A DNA stretch of 64,000 nucleotides from Pseudoalteromonas sp. BSi20652 (lineage in GTDB: Bacteria > Pseudomonadota > Gammaproteobacteria > Enterobacterales > Alteromonadaceae), in contig NZ_BADT01000191.1 in assembly GCF_000239855.1 (NCBI RefSeq), positions 41,322-105,321 of the forward strand. The letters run 5' to 3'. The notes beneath the pieces were generated by a model. The model had not been told where the DNA came from. It saw nothing but the letters and a program-made list of their open reading frames with translations, and did no database searches. Below are positions 44,057 through 54,460 of the stretch, piece after piece. Each line of letters begins with the position of its first letter. The stretch's first letter is position 1. Position numbers and translations under genes: made by a program.

Positions 44057-45136
44057 ATGCCTTACGCACATATCACTGGTTGGGGTAAATGCATTCCACC
44101 AGCAAGCATTAGCAACGATGAAATTAGTGAAATAGTTGATACCACCGACGAGTGGATAACCACGCGTACAGGCATTAAATCTCGCCGAGTGAGCCATGTA
44201 AGTACCGCCGATCTAGCAACCGTTGCTGCTAAGCATGCTATTGCCTGCGCAGGCGTTGATCCTAAAGATATTGATTTAGTGATATTAGCAACCTGTACAC
44301 CTTCTACTGTTGTGGCAAATACCGCCTCGCAAGTGCAAAAAAATATTGGTGCAACCGGTGCTGCCGCAATGGATACAAACGCAGCATGTTCGGGCTTTTT
44401 ATATGCATTGCAAGCTGCTACAGCACAAATTCAAGCCGGTATGATCAAAAAAGCAGTCGTTATTGCCGCTGAACGTATGACCTGGTACGTAAACTGGGCA
44501 CGTCGCGACAGCGCTGTTTTATTTGGTGATGGCGCAGGTGCAGTAATACTTGAAGCAGCAGATACGCCAGCGGGTTTACTTGGTACCAAAACTGGTTGTG
44601 ACAGTGAAGACCGCGATATTTTACACATCACTAATTTTGGTAGCGATTTAAATAAATATGAGCCAATTGGCCCATCTGATTTATTATTTGAAGGTCGTGA
44701 AATTTTCAAACGAGCTGTAAAAGGCATGAGTGAAGCGTGCGACGACGTGCTTAAACAAGCCGATTTGAGCCTTGATGATATTAATGTACTCGTTCCACAC
44801 CAAGCTAACTTACGTATTATTCAGGCTATTCAGCATCGTTTAAAAGTACCTGACGAAAAAGTGATGGTTAACATTGGTGAATATGGTAATACCTCGGCGG
44901 CTACTATTGCTATTGCGTTATGTGAAGCCGTTGAGCAAGGGTTAATTAAACCGCATTCAAACATTATGTCTGCTGCATTTGGTGCAGGCCTTACCTGGGC
45001 TGCAAGTTACATAAAATGGGGCGAACGTGTAACGCCTATTAGTGTAAGCGATGCTGCTTTACCGCCGTGTGATAAAACTGGTTTAGAGCTTGTAGCACCG
45101 GCCGTTAAAGCATGTAAAGAAGCGCAGCCAAGCTAA
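44057..45136 (+). CDS. Beta-ketoacyl-ACP synthase III (FabH-like), stand-alone
   Basis: This is a 359-residue condensing enzyme. The catalytic triad is intact: Cys111 ([13 protein letters not shown]), His247 ([10 protein letters not shown]) and Asn277 ([10 protein letters not shown]). The start region [14 protein letters not shown] is also typical. It should join an acyl-CoA to malonyl-ACP. It is about 40 residues longer than E. coli FabH, the excess being a C-terminal tail. It is not in a fab gene cluster, so it is likely to be an extra FabH with its own substrate. The ATG before PYAHITGWG was used because an upstream in-frame ATG gives a non-family N-terminus. Confidence 0.9.
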   Translation: MPYAHITGWGKCIPPASISNDEISEIVDTTDEWITTRTGIKSRRVSHVSTADLATVAAKHAIACAGVDPKDIDLVILATCTPSTVVANTASQVQKNIGATGAAAMDTNAACSGFLYALQAATAQIQAGMIKKAVVIAAERMTWYVNWARRDSAVLFGDGAGAVILEAADTPAGLLGTKTGCDSEDRDILHITNFGSDLNKYEPIGPSDLLFEGREIFKRAVKGMSEACDDVLKQADLSLDDINVLVPHQANLRIIQAIQHRLKVPDEKVMVNIGEYGNTSAATIAIALCEAVEQGLIKPHSNIMSAAFGAGLTWAASYIKWGERVTPISVSDAALPPCDKTGLELVAPAVKACKEAQPS

Positions 45137-45160
45137 TACAACATGTAATAAGCAACATAT

Positions 45161-45187
45161 AAAACGCACTTATTTAAGTGCGTTTTT
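45161..45187 (+). terminator. Terminator of the FabH-like gene
   Basis: AAAACGCACTTA and TAAGTGCGTTTT form a 12-bp near-perfect stem followed by T residues, ending a few bases before the VOC gene's ribosome-binding site. Confidence 0.87.
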
Positions 45188-45206
45188 GCTTTTTAAGGAA
45201 TTAAAT

Positions 45207-45593
45207 TTGAAACTTTTAGGTATTCACCACGCTGCGATTATTTGTAGTGACTATGCACGTTCTAAACACTTTTATAGCAATGTACTTAAACTTAACGTTA
45301 TTAATGAGCACTTTAGAGCTGATCGTAATTCATATAAATTAGATTTAGCCATGCCCGATGGTAGCCAAATAGAGCTATTTTCGTTTGATGGTTCGCCCGA
45401 AAGACCCAGCTATCCCGAAGCACAAGGCTTAAGGCATTTAGCTTTTAAGGTAGCAGATATACAAACTGCAAAAACGTATTTAGAGTCGTGCGATGTAAAC
45501 GTTGAGGATATTAGAGTGGATGAAATAACCGGCAAAAAGTTTACCTTTTTTGCCGATCCAGATGACTTGCCACTTGAGCTTTATGAGGTTTAA
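45207..45593 (+). CDS. VOC-family protein, YaeR/GloA2-like
   Basis: This is a 128-residue vicinal-oxygen-chelate protein that follows E. coli YaeR closely: GIHHAAIICSDYARSKHFY, LDLAMPDGSQIELFSF, PERPSYPEAQGLRHLAFKV, and KKFTFFADPDDLPLELYEV. Metal-binding His and Glu residues of the glyoxalase fold are in HHAAI, QIELF, RHLAF and LELYE. The substrate of this subfamily is not established. Start is a TTG with AAGGA seven bases before it; a TTG seven codons upstream overlaps the terminator and is less likely. It is convergent with the M17 peptidase. Confidence 0.87.
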   Translation: MKLLGIHHAAIICSDYARSKHFYSNVLKLNVINEHFRADRNSYKLDLAMPDGSQIELFSFDGSPERPSYPEAQGLRHLAFKVADIQTAKTYLESCDVNVEDIRVDEITGKKFTFFADPDDLPLELYEV

Positions 45594-45631
45594 AACTCAT
45601 AAGCTCAAGTTCTTACTATTGAATCAAAAAC

Positions 45632-47008
45632 TTATTTATTAAAACGATTTTGTAAGTAGTTAAATACAGCACGAATACCTAATGCTTCACCACCCGTTGG
45701 ACGACCTGGTAATGCACGTAAGTTCCACGCCATTACATCAAAATGTACCCACGGTGTTGTTGGTTCAACAAATTCTTTTAAGTAAAGCGCTGCAGTAATA
45801 GCACCACCAAACGGTGTACTTGCGCAGTTTGCCATATCGGCTACATCACTTTTTAGTAAGCTTTTATATTGCTCAAACAACGGAAGTTGCCAAACAGGGT
45901 CATGGACACTTAAACCTGCATCAATAATACCGTTTGCTACATCGCGCTGCGTTGAGAAAAAGCCCGGAAGCTCCGTGCCTAACGCAACACGACATGCACC
46001 CGTGAGGGTAGCAAAATCAATAATTAGCTCAGGATTATCGTTTTGTGCTTCGCTTAATGCATCACACAATACTAAGCGCCCTTCTGCGTCTGTATTATCA
46101 ATTTCGACCATAATGCCTTTGCGTGTTTTAACAACATCGCCAGGGCGAAATGCATTGCGCGATACTGCATTTTCAACAGCGGGTACAAGCACTCGTAATC
46201 TAATTGGTAAGTTAGCTGCCATAATAAGCTGTGCTAGTGCAATTACGTGCGCCGCGCCGCCCATGTCTTTTTTCATGTTACGCATGCCAGAGCTTGGTTT
46301 TAAATCAAGTCCGCCCGAGTCAAAACATACGCCCTTACCTACTAGTGTAATTAATGGAGCATCTGTTGCGCCCCATTTTAAATCAAGTAAACGCGGTTTA
46401 TTTTCGCTTGCACGACCCACCATGTGAATAGTCGGGTAGTTTTGCTCTAGTAACTCATCGCCAATCCACTGTGAAAATTCGCCATTGTAAGTTGCAGCTA
46501 AATCTTCCATTACTTGCGATAAATGTTGCGGCATCATATCTACCGCTGGAGTATTAACTAAATCACGTGCAAGTGTAATGGCATCAGCTTGTTGGCTAAT
46601 ACGGTCAAACAACACTTTATCGCTAATGGCTAATTGCGCTTTTGCTGTTGGTTTTTCTTTATATTCACTAAATTCGTAACCACCAAGCACAAACCCTAAA
46701 GCAACTTGCTCTACAAAAGCGCTCTCGCCTTGAATTTGATAAGTACCAGTAGGAAGTGTATTTGCTAAATTACCCGCAGCCCAAAAATCATCGCTACTTT
46801 GCATTAAACAAAATACCTGGCTTAACTCGCCCGTTTTAGCATCAGGGATTAAAGCAACACCTTGCTTTTCGAAACCTGTATTAGTTAACCAATTTTGTAT
46901 AAATGCAGGCTGCTGTGCTTGCCAGTCAGATAATTCGTTTTTAAGAATAAAAGATAAAGAAATACCAGAAGATGTATGACGTAGTAATGCACTCATTAAA
47001 AAGCTCAT
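45632..47008 (-). CDS. M17-family leucyl aminopeptidase-like protein
   Basis: This is a 458-residue metallo-aminopeptidase of the PepA/PepB clan. The catalytic half (about residues 165-458) carries VGKGVCFDSGGLDLKPS (metal-binding Lys and Asp), NMKKDMGGAAHVI, the signature NTDAEGRLVL, and ATLTGACRVALG. The N-terminal part is shorter and divergent from E. coli PepA. It removes N-terminal residues from peptides in the cytoplasm. The start is not fixed: either of two ATGs five codons apart. It is monocistronic and convergent with the VOC gene. Confidence 0.92.
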   Translation of the reverse strand: MSFLMSALLRHTSSGISLSFILKNELSDWQAQQPAFIQNWLTNTGFEKQGVALIPDAKTGELSQVFCLMQSSDDFWAAGNLANTLPTGTYQIQGESAFVEQVALGFVLGGYEFSEYKEKPTAKAQLAISDKVLFDRISQQADAITLARDLVNTPAVDMMPQHLSQVMEDLAATYNGEFSQWIGDELLEQNYPTIHMVGRASENKPRLLDLKWGATDAPLITLVGKGVCFDSGGLDLKPSSGMRNMKKDMGGAAHVIALAQLIMAANLPIRLRVLVPAVENAVSRNAFRPGDVVKTRKGIMVEIDNTDAEGRLVLCDALSEAQNDNPELIIDFATLTGACRVALGTELPGFFSTQRDVANGIIDAGLSVHDPVWQLPLFEQYKSLLKSDVADMANCASTPFGGAITAALYLKEFVEPTTPWVHFDVMAWNLRALPGRPTGGEALGIRAVFNYLQNRFNK

Positions 47009-47083
47009 ATAATATAAAAATGGTACTTAAGAGCATATCAATAAGCGCACCTAAAAGGTATTGCTAATTTAAAGGGATTTTAA

Positions 47084-47521
47084 TTACTTTTTTAAGCTGT
47101 TTTTAGATTCTTGCTTTTGATTTTCTTGATCTATTTTAGCATCTAGTTCTTTAATAGATTTGTTCATATTAAACGAACTTGGCAGTACATCAACTCCCAC
47201 CAAACTCCCTAATTTAACAACTAAAGGAATTGTAAGCGGGGCAAAAGGTAATACTGCAAACACACCGAGTCCTAACCCTTTTAAAATATCAACAAATTGC
47301 TCATTTGCGCGTTTTAACTCTTCTTTACTTGTTTGACCTTGAGTGTAGCGTCTATAAATAGAGAGCATTTCTTTGGTTTCTTGTTTTTCTTGCGCAAGTG
47401 CAATTTTAAGCGCCACCATAGCACGGCGAAAACGCAGCTGTTGGCGTTTTTTACTAATTTTAACTACCCGCCAAGGTGCACGGTGAATAACTTTATATAT
47501 TCGCATAGCTTGCATTTTCAC
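47084..47521 (-). CDS. LETM1-like domain protein
   Basis: This is a 145-residue protein. A highly basic N-terminus (RAPWRVVKISKKRQQLRFRR) precedes a helical segment and then FVDILKGLGLGVFAVLPFAPLTIP followed by LVVKLGSLVGVDVLPSSF, which matches the LETM1-like core (one hydrophobic helix plus the LLPSTF-type end). Eukaryotic LETM1 works in cation/proton exchange; the bacterial short forms have no known role. The charged C-terminus is Lys/Gln-rich. The start may be this ATG or one of the next two. It stands alone. Confidence 0.7.
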   Translation of the reverse strand: MKMQAMRIYKVIHRAPWRVVKISKKRQQLRFRRAMVALKIALAQEKQETKEMLSIYRRYTQGQTSKEELKRANEQFVDILKGLGLGVFAVLPFAPLTIPLVVKLGSLVGVDVLPSSFNMNKSIKELDAKIDQENQKQESKNSLKK

Positions 47522-48107
47522 ACACGGCGCTTAGTTAACAAAGAATAATTTACTTGCTAAGGCCGTTACTTTGCTCTTTGCACCAATCTAGCACTTACAA
47601 GCAATTTAGAATGCAACAAACGCCAAGCTCCATCATAACTAAACCCACGCACCCTAAATCAGATGACTATTGCCGCTGCGGTAGCTGTTCTGCCTGTGTA
47701 TGAGGCGAATACAAAGAAAAACCAGCTCCATAGAAAGCAACCTCCACTCTTTAAAAACAACAAAAAAGAAACAAAGCAGTAACATTTAAACTATAACTTT
47801 GCATTAAATCACCTAATTAAACTCACTTTGCACTGAATCAGTTCATTTACAGCCCCTTTATGCACCATTGTTGCAAATTTACTTCTCTTGTGCTTTTTTG
47901 TTATTTAATGGTTAATTAGCGATTGCCCTCCTCGTTTTTTATGTATAGGCTGTTAATAGGACATCACAAAAAGTAAGCCAAATTGACTAGGCTGTTTTAA
48001 AAAAACGATAATTTTTAAATACTTTTGTGAACTTAATAAATTTAAAAACAAGTGATGTGTCAGTTTAACGTCGCAACATAAAATTATTCTAACTGGGGAA
48101 AATTAGA
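47522..48107. other. 586-bp intergenic region before the TonB receptor
   Basis: It holds a possible 30-codon Cys-rich ORF (separate entry) and the promoter region of the receptor. A purine-rich GGGGAAAA lies nine bases before the receptor ATG. I saw no repeat element or further gene. Confidence 0.5.
47611..47703 (+). CDS. Possible Cys-rich microprotein
   Basis: A 30-codon frame from ATG to TGA encodes a Pro/Thr-rich front (MQQTPSSIITKPTHPK) and the end SDDYCRCGSCSACV. The four cysteines in CxCxxCxxC could hold a metal ion. No strong ribosome-binding site is visible, and so small a frame could be chance; the dense cysteine cluster is the reason to list it. Confidence 0.35.
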   Translation: MQQTPSSIITKPTHPKSDDYCRCGSCSACV

Positions 48108-50756
48108 ATGAAACTTAAAAATAAAGCGCTAAATCAAGCAATTAAATTTGCCTTAGCAACAACCACTGCAGGGTTGTTTATTTCAGGTTCTGCTGTAGCA
48201 GCAGATGAGCAAGCACAGGTTAAAGTTAATAAGAATTTAGAGAAAATTGCCGTAGTAGGTACGCGCTCAGCTCCACGTTCAATCGGTGATTCACCGGTTC
48301 CTATTGATATTATTGGTGGTGAAGAGCTTGAAAAATCAGGCAATACTGACATGCTTGAGCTTTTAAAAGGTGCAGTGCCATCATTTAACGTACACCAAAA
48401 CCCTATTAGTGACGCGGCATCTCTTGTTCGCCCAGCTAACTTACGTGGTTTACCATCAGACAGCACATTGGTTCTTTTAAACGGCAAACGTCGTCACCGT
48501 GCATCTGTAATCGCATTTTTAGGCGGTGGTATTAACGATGGTGCGCAGGGCTCTGATATTTCAGTTATTCCAAGTATTGCGATTAAACAGGTAGAAGTAC
48601 TTCGTGACGGTGCTGCCGCTCAGTACGGTTCTGATGCTATTGCCGGTGTAATGAACTTTCAACTAAAAGACGCATCTGAAGGTGGCAAATTAGAAGTTCG
48701 TAAGGGTCAGTATTACGAAGGCGACGGTGACACTACGCAGATTTCAGGTAACGTAGGCTTACCATTTACCGATAACGGTTTTGCCAATTTAAGCTTTCAA
48801 TACAAAACATCTGATGCAACAAGTCGCTCAGTTCAACGTCCAGATGCAGCTGCTTTAGCCGCTGCGGGTGTTGAAGGTGTATCTTCTTTAGCTCAAGTTT
48901 GGGGTGCACCAGAAGTAGATGACGACATTTCAATTTTTGGTAACGTTGGTTTAGAGCTAACTAACGACTCAGAATTTTACATGTTTGGTAATTACTCTGA
49001 ACGAGATGTACGTGGTGGATTTTACTACCGTAATCCAACAACTCGTCCTGGCGTATATGGCGGAAATATACGTGAAGTTAACGGCGTTAATATGCGCCGC
49101 CCTACTGATGAAGCAGGACAAGCTGCTTGGGATGCTGCAACTCCAACTGTATTAGTGGGTTCTTTAGATGGTTATGACGCTCAACTAGATTGTCCACTAG
49201 TGGAAATTCAAGCTAACGGTGCGCCAGATCAATCTGCAATAGATTCACTAACCTCTGCTAATTGTTTTGCATTCAATGAAACTATACCAGGCGGGTTTAC
49301 ACCTAACTTTGGTGGCAACATTACTGATACCTCTTTAACTATCGGTACTAAAGGTATGTTTACTGGTGGCTTCTTAAAAGACGCTTACTATGACTTAAGT
49401 GGTACAGTAGGGCTTAATGAATCTCGCTACTTTATTTTCGACACAGTTAATGCATCTTTAGGCTTAGACTCACCACGTGACTTTAGCCCAGGTAAATACT
49501 CGCAACTAGAGAAAAACTTTAACTTTGACATCTCCAAAGGAATTGATTTTGGTTTAGCCTATGATGTAAATGTAGCCGGTGGCCTAGAATGGCATGAAGA
49601 AACATTTACGGTAATATCTGGCGATGTAGCATCATTTACAGCGGGTGAATTTACTGAACAAGGTTTTGGTATAGGCTCTAATGGCTTTCCTGGTTTTAAA
49701 CCATCAGATGCGGGTGAATATACCCGTCGTAACTACGCAGCATTTGTAGACATTGAAGCCCCCTTTACTGAAGACTTTTTGGTTGGTTTAGCTCTACGTT
49801 TTGAAGATTACGACAGCTTTGGTACTACAACAAACTACAAAGTTATGGCTCAGTATCATGTTACTGAAGACTTAAACATCCGTGGTTCTGTAAGTACGGG
49901 TTTCCGCGCGCCAACAGTGGGTCAAGCTAACGTAAGTAACGTCCAAACAAGCTTAGATAATGGCGTACTACAAGATTCTGCATTGCTTCCACCAACAAAC
50001 CCAATCGCTGTACAGCTTGGCGGAACAGAACTTGAACCGGAAGAATCACAAAGCTATACATTAGGTGCAGTATACACAGTAGGCGATTTATTCTTGACAC
50101 TTGATTACTACAATATTCAAGTAGATGACCGTATTAGCCAATCAGATAAAATCAACTTAAGCCAAGCAGACAAAGATACCCTTGAAGCTGCAGGTGTACC
50201 TAATGTTCAGAGTCTTGCACAAGTAAGCTTTTTTACAAATGACTTTGATACAACAACGCAAGGTATCGATTTAGTTGCAAACTATACAGCTGAATTAATG
50301 GGTGGCAGTTCAACATTTAGTCTTGCTTACAACTGGAATGACACTGAAGTAACTCAATTTAGTGATATTACAGGCGCGTTTAAAGTACAACGTTTAGAAG
50401 AAGATTTACCTAATCATCGTGCAACGTTCACATTGTCTCAACAGTGGGAATCAATCTCTGCATTTGCCCGTGCAAATTACTACGGCGAATATCAAGGTGT
50501 TCATGTTGATTTTGATGAAACAGCTAAAACTGCGGATTCTGCAGTCACTATTGATGCTGAAGTAACTTACTTCTTAAATGAATCAATTAGCTTCTCAGTT
50601 GGTGCTCAAAACCTATTTGACCAAGATGCTGAAAAGCTAGATTTTGCTGATAGAATTGATACGCCTAACAATAACTGGGGTGGTCAGTTCTACGAAACAT
50701 CTCCGTTTGGTATTAATGGTGGCTTTTACTACGCTAAAGCAACATATACTTTCTAA
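48108..50756 (+). CDS. TonB-dependent outer-membrane receptor
   Basis: This is an 882-residue receptor. Signal peptide (about residues 1-32, ending AVAA), TonB box in LEKIAVVGTRS, plug domain (about 60-185; SPVPIDIIGGEELEKSG, LVLLNGKRRHRAS, VEVLRDGAAAQYGSDAIAGVMNF), then the barrel ending in AKATYTF. It belongs to the receptors with a short linker and no regulatory domain at the N-terminus. The plug's NGKRRHRAS and GAAAQYGSDAIAGV blocks are common in marine Alteromonadales. The ligand is unknown. A TPR-sulfotransferase gene follows on the same strand after a strong terminator. Confidence 0.9.
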   Translation: MKLKNKALNQAIKFALATTTAGLFISGSAVAADEQAQVKVNKNLEKIAVVGTRSAPRSIGDSPVPIDIIGGEELEKSGNTDMLELLKGAVPSFNVHQNPISDAASLVRPANLRGLPSDSTLVLLNGKRRHRASVIAFLGGGINDGAQGSDISVIPSIAIKQVEVLRDGAAAQYGSDAIAGVMNFQLKDASEGGKLEVRKGQYYEGDGDTTQISGNVGLPFTDNGFANLSFQYKTSDATSRSVQRPDAAALAAAGVEGVSSLAQVWGAPEVDDDISIFGNVGLELTNDSEFYMFGNYSERDVRGGFYYRNPTTRPGVYGGNIREVNGVNMRRPTDEAGQAAWDAATPTVLVGSLDGYDAQLDCPLVEIQANGAPDQSAIDSLTSANCFAFNETIPGGFTPNFGGNITDTSLTIGTKGMFTGGFLKDAYYDLSGTVGLNESRYFIFDTVNASLGLDSPRDFSPGKYSQLEKNFNFDISKGIDFGLAYDVNVAGGLEWHEETFTVISGDVASFTAGEFTEQGFGIGSNGFPGFKPSDAGEYTRRNYAAFVDIEAPFTEDFLVGLALRFEDYDSFGTTTNYKVMAQYHVTEDLNIRGSVSTGFRAPTVGQANVSNVQTSLDNGVLQDSALLPPTNPIAVQLGGTELEPEESQSYTLGAVYTVGDLFLTLDYYNIQVDDRISQSDKINLSQADKDTLEAAGVPNVQSLAQVSFFTNDFDTTTQGIDLVANYTAELMGGSSTFSLAYNWNDTEVTQFSDITGAFKVQRLEEDLPNHRATFTLSQQWESISAFARANYYGEYQGVHVDFDETAKTADSAVTIDAEVTYFLNESISFSVGAQNLFDQDAEKLDFADRIDTPNNNWGGQFYETSPFGINGGFYYAKATYTF

Positions 50757-50775
50757 ACTATTTTCATGAAGAACC

Positions 50776-50807
50776 AAAGGCGAAATGTTAAAACATTTCG
50801 CCTTTTT
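50776..50807 (+). terminator. Terminator of the second TonB receptor
   Basis: AAAGGCGAAATGTT and AACATTTCGCCTTT form a perfect 14-bp stem followed by T residues. Confidence 0.92.
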
Positions 50808-51035
50808 AATTTTATAGTGAATAAAAAATAATAATGTATGATATTAATTGCATTAAATAAGTGTTCTATTATAGCGTGGATGTAATAGCGTAATAACAAG
50901 GCGAAATTATGACATAGTGTTGCTTCCGGTAATTGCTTTCTGCACCCATTCAATCGACTATGAATAATTTTTAATGCAGTGAGTGCGCTATTTAACACAA
51001 TAAAATGATCATATTTTTAATAAAATCGGTAAATT

Positions 51036-52470
51036 ATGCTACTTACAAAAGCCAACCAACTACTGCAGCAAAACAAACTCAAAGAAGCAGAATTTCATTA
51101 TAAAGCACTACTAAAAAGCAGCCCTGATAATGGTGAAGCTTTATTTGGCTTAGGTAGAATTGCACTACGACTACAACGCTATGATTCTGCTGTATACCTA
51201 CTCCAAAAAGCCTGTGAGCGCATGCCTCATATGCTTGAACCATTACACGCCCTTGCTGATGCATTTAACGGTGTTAATTCGCCAAACGATGCGCTAACGG
51301 TGCTTGAATACGCAAAAAAGTTGGCAAGTCATAATCCAGATCCTCACTATTACTTAGCCCAACACTACTTAACACATGGCGATCTAGATAAAGCCCATAC
51401 AACCTTTGCTCATGCACTTAGCATTGGTGTATACCCCGTTACCGCGTATATTTTATTTGAATTAGCTCAATTAGGTCGTTTTAATAAAGAACATAACTAC
51501 GTTAGTAACTTGCACCATTTTTTAACTCAAACAGATAATCTACGATTAAAAATGGTGTGTTATTATGCCTTGGCAAAAAGTTACGATGCCCTTGAAGATA
51601 CTGATCAAGCATTCAATTACTTTGTACTGGCAAATAAACTACAGAGAAAACTAAGTAATTTTAACACTGACGATTTAACTACGTTTTATGACGAAATAAT
51701 AAAATATAATACCAATGCACTGATTAGCTCTGCCAGTAAGCAATTTACAGGCAATGTTACACCCGTATTTATTATTGGTATGCCTAGAAGCGGCTCGACA
51801 TTACTTGAACAAATGCTCGCTAATCACAGTGAATTTAGCAGCATAGGTGAAAGCACAAGTATAAGTAACAATGTGGCTGTTTTTTTAGAGCAAAAAACGG
51901 GCTTTGCGTATCCACAATGCTTAAACCATTTAACACATGAACTTGTTGTTCAAGCGCGCGAAATTTATATAACCACGTTAAAAACCGCTACGCCTATTAA
52001 ACCGTTTATTATTAATAAACTACCAAGTAATTATCAGTCTATTGGGCTTATACATATACTATTTCCTAATGCGAAGTTTATAAACTTAGACCGCGACTTT
52101 AACGCTACAGTCGTTTTCTGTTTTTAGTAATTACTTTGCTGAAAACGAGCCTTACTTTTGCTCACTTGTTGAATTTAAGCAATATCATGCTTTATATACA
52201 AAGCTAATGATTCACTGGCAAACAATACCCGCACTGTCTATTTACAACATTCACTACGAAGAGTTAGTAACAAACCCAAAAGAGCAGCTTACATCACTAC
52301 TGAGTTTTTTAGGCTGTCAATTTGAAGAAAGCTCATTAGCATTTTATAAGCGTAACTCGCCTGTAAACACACTAAGTAAACATGCTATTCGTCAACCAAT
52401 AAACAACACTGCTGTTGCAAAATGGGAGCGTTATAAAACTCCATTACTAAAATTACTCAATGAAAGTTAA
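51036..52470 (+). pseudogene. TPR-sulfotransferase, one frameshift
   Basis: The whole reading is about 477 residues. The first part (about 1-210) is TPR repeats (AEFHYKALLKSSPDNGEALFGLG; DPHYYLAQHYLTHGDLDKA). A sulfotransferase domain follows, with the PAPS-binding loop IIGMPRSGSTLLEQML and the second motif NAKFINLDRDF. The frame breaks at 52114-52117, where TTTT read as TTT would give NATVVSVFSNYFAENEPYF and join the rest (HYEELVTNPKEQLTSLLSFLG) to the stop. The product would transfer sulfate to a protein or small molecule. Such TPR-sulfotransferases recall tyrosyl-protein sulfotransferases in their motif. Whether the break is real or a sequence error is open. Confidence 0.75.
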
Positions 52471-53376
52471 ATCGCAGGATGGGCGTTAAACCAATTAAGT
52501 AAATCTTTAAACTGATCTTTTCGGGCATCTGGATGAGTGAGCATATTAATATGATCGTAATCAAAATGATGCCCGTGTTTACGCCCATAAATCAGCATTT
52601 TTTGAATGCCTGGCCCCGATTCATCCATAAATTTTTGAATATCGATTGGTTGCGCTAATGCTTTATCTTTTACTGCGGCTATATGCAGCGTAGGAGGAAC
52701 ATTCAGGTTTTTAAGTGCTTGTGCATAGTTAAAACCGTCATCAGAGTCTATCCATGGTGTTTTTTTAGCCCACTGCATACTTTGAAAATGCGATTTTTGG
52801 CTTTCGTCATCGCTTCCCCATTTTAAACGTTTTGCTGGTAAATAACCGTGTTTTTTAGCAAGCAATGGCGCCAATAAAAACCAAATCAAATTGGCTTGTA
52901 GTAACTTTTTAGGGTGGTTATTAAATAAAGAACGCTTAGAGCCAAAATACACACACGCTTTTACATCATTAATATATTCAGGAAAACGTGCAAACACACT
53001 GTTCATCAATACACCACCCCACGAATGCGCTACCCAGTAGTCAGGCTTTTTTACCTTCGAGTAATTCTGTTTGATTAATAAAGGCGGGAATATCTTCTAA
53101 AATGGACTCGGTTTGTCCATATTGTGCTTGACGTGAAATAACCGGTTTACTATCGCCTCGGCCGCGTAAGTCAGCGACATAGCAACGATAGCCTTGTTCG
53201 GCTAAAAAAGGGGCTAATCCTTTGTTGCTATGAGTATAAAAAATTTTCCCATTTTCAATTGCCCCATGCATAAAAAATACAACAGGACCTTGTTGATTAT
53301 CATCGGCTATACGACGTAAATGAAGGGTTTGCTGACTATCTAAATTAATTATTATTGACTGCTGAGAAATTGCCAC
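52467..53376 (-). pseudogene. Alpha/beta hydrolase, one frameshift
   Basis: The gene reads as two pieces that join at a run of six A on the coding strand (53047-53052 as T on the plus strand). With five A the frame continues as EGKKPDYWVAHSWGGVLMN, placing the serine nucleophile of HSWGG at the join. The full protein has about 302 residues. The first piece has VVFFMHGAIENGKIFY (oxyanion region) and CYVADLRGRGDSKP; the second has the late acid and His (GHHFDYDHINML). It may be a lipase or esterase; the substrate is unknown. The 3' end touches the sulfotransferase gene, tail to tail. Confidence 0.77.
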
Positions 53377-53504
53377 AGTTATTCCTTTTTATTATTTTCA
53401 ACTCATCCTACCAGTAATATTGAATTTACCAAAGGAAATGTCTGCACTTTACACATCAGCATTTGTTACAATTACCCCATCATATCTGTTGTTAAAATGA
53501 AGCC

Positions 53505-54437
53505 ATGAAAGAAAATAAAGCACGTTCAAAATTACACCCTCGTAACCAACATAAAAATGGGTACGACTTCGATTTATTAACAACCGAGCACCCTGCTCTA
53601 CTGCCCTTCGTTATAACAACACCTGCTGGTACTAAAAGCATTGATTTTAGTGATAACAAAGCTGTTAAAACACTCAATCAAGCTCTTTTAAAAGCACATT
53701 ATAGTATTGATTTTTGGGATATTCCTGCGCATAACCTATGCCCTCCAATACCTGGTCGTGTTGACTATATTCACTACTTGGCCGACTTATTAAGTGATGA
53801 TAATCAAAAAAAAATACCTTTTGGTAAGCAAATTAAAGTGCTTGATATCGGTACTGGCGCTAACTTAGTTTATCCACTTACTGGTACAAGTGAATATAAG
53901 TGGCATTTTACGGGGAGCGATATTGATGCAGCATCAATAAAAATAGCGAAACAAATTGCCCAATTTAATGGCTTAAAAGTAACGTTAAAACACCAAAAAG
54001 ATGCATCACATATTTTTAAGGGCGTAATAAATCAAAAAGAGTTATACCACTTAACTTTATGTAACCCTCCGTTTCATGCCAGTGCTGAAGAAGCGACAAA
54101 AGGCAGCGAACGAAAGTGGAAAAACTTAGGTAAAACACCAAGTAATGCACTTAACTTTGGCGGTCAAAATAATGAATTATGGTGCGATGGCGGCGAAGTT
54201 AAATTTATCTCTAATATGATTAAAGAAAGCGAAGATGTTGCTGAACAGGTAATGTGGTTTACTTCTTTAGTCTCTAAAAAAGACAACATTGCACCGCTAG
54301 AAGAAGTATTAAAAACGCATCCAATAGCCGAATATAAAATAGTTGATATGGCACAAGGACAAAAAATTAGTCGCTTTATTGCCTGGAGCTATTTTGATAA
54401 AGAAACACGCGAGCAAATTTGCAGCGAACTGGCTTAA
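53505..54437 (+). CDS. rlmF: 23S rRNA adenine(1618)-N6-methyltransferase
   Basis: This is a 310-residue SAM-dependent methyltransferase that modifies A1618 of 23S rRNA in E. coli (YbiN). The start is typical (KLHPRNQHKNGYDFDLLTTEHPAL), followed by DFWDIPAHNLCPPIPGRVDYIHYLADLL, the SAM-binding KVLDIGTGANLVYPL, and the catalytic LCNPPFHAS (NPPF motif of N6-adenine methylases). EEATKGSERKWKNLGK after it is also family-typical. Length is normal. It is followed by ltaE after 23 bp on the same strand. Confidence 0.95.
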   Translation: MKENKARSKLHPRNQHKNGYDFDLLTTEHPALLPFVITTPAGTKSIDFSDNKAVKTLNQALLKAHYSIDFWDIPAHNLCPPIPGRVDYIHYLADLLSDDNQKKIPFGKQIKVLDIGTGANLVYPLTGTSEYKWHFTGSDIDAASIKIAKQIAQFNGLKVTLKHQKDASHIFKGVINQKELYHLTLCNPPFHASAEEATKGSERKWKNLGKTPSNALNFGGQNNELWCDGGEVKFISNMIKESEDVAEQVMWFTSLVSKKDNIAPLEEVLKTHPIAEYKIVDMAQGQKISRFIAWSYFDKETREQICSELA

Positions 54438-54460
54438 ACCATTAAAAGGATAAGGAAATC

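Noticed and set aside
50753-50998. 81-codon minus-strand frame after the second TonB receptor
   Set aside because: It overlaps the terminator hairpin and has no ribosome-binding site or family.
52114-52117. Programmed ribosomal frameshift in the sulfotransferase gene
   Set aside because: There is no slippery heptamer of the usual type or following structure, and the other broken genes nearby make sequence error simpler.
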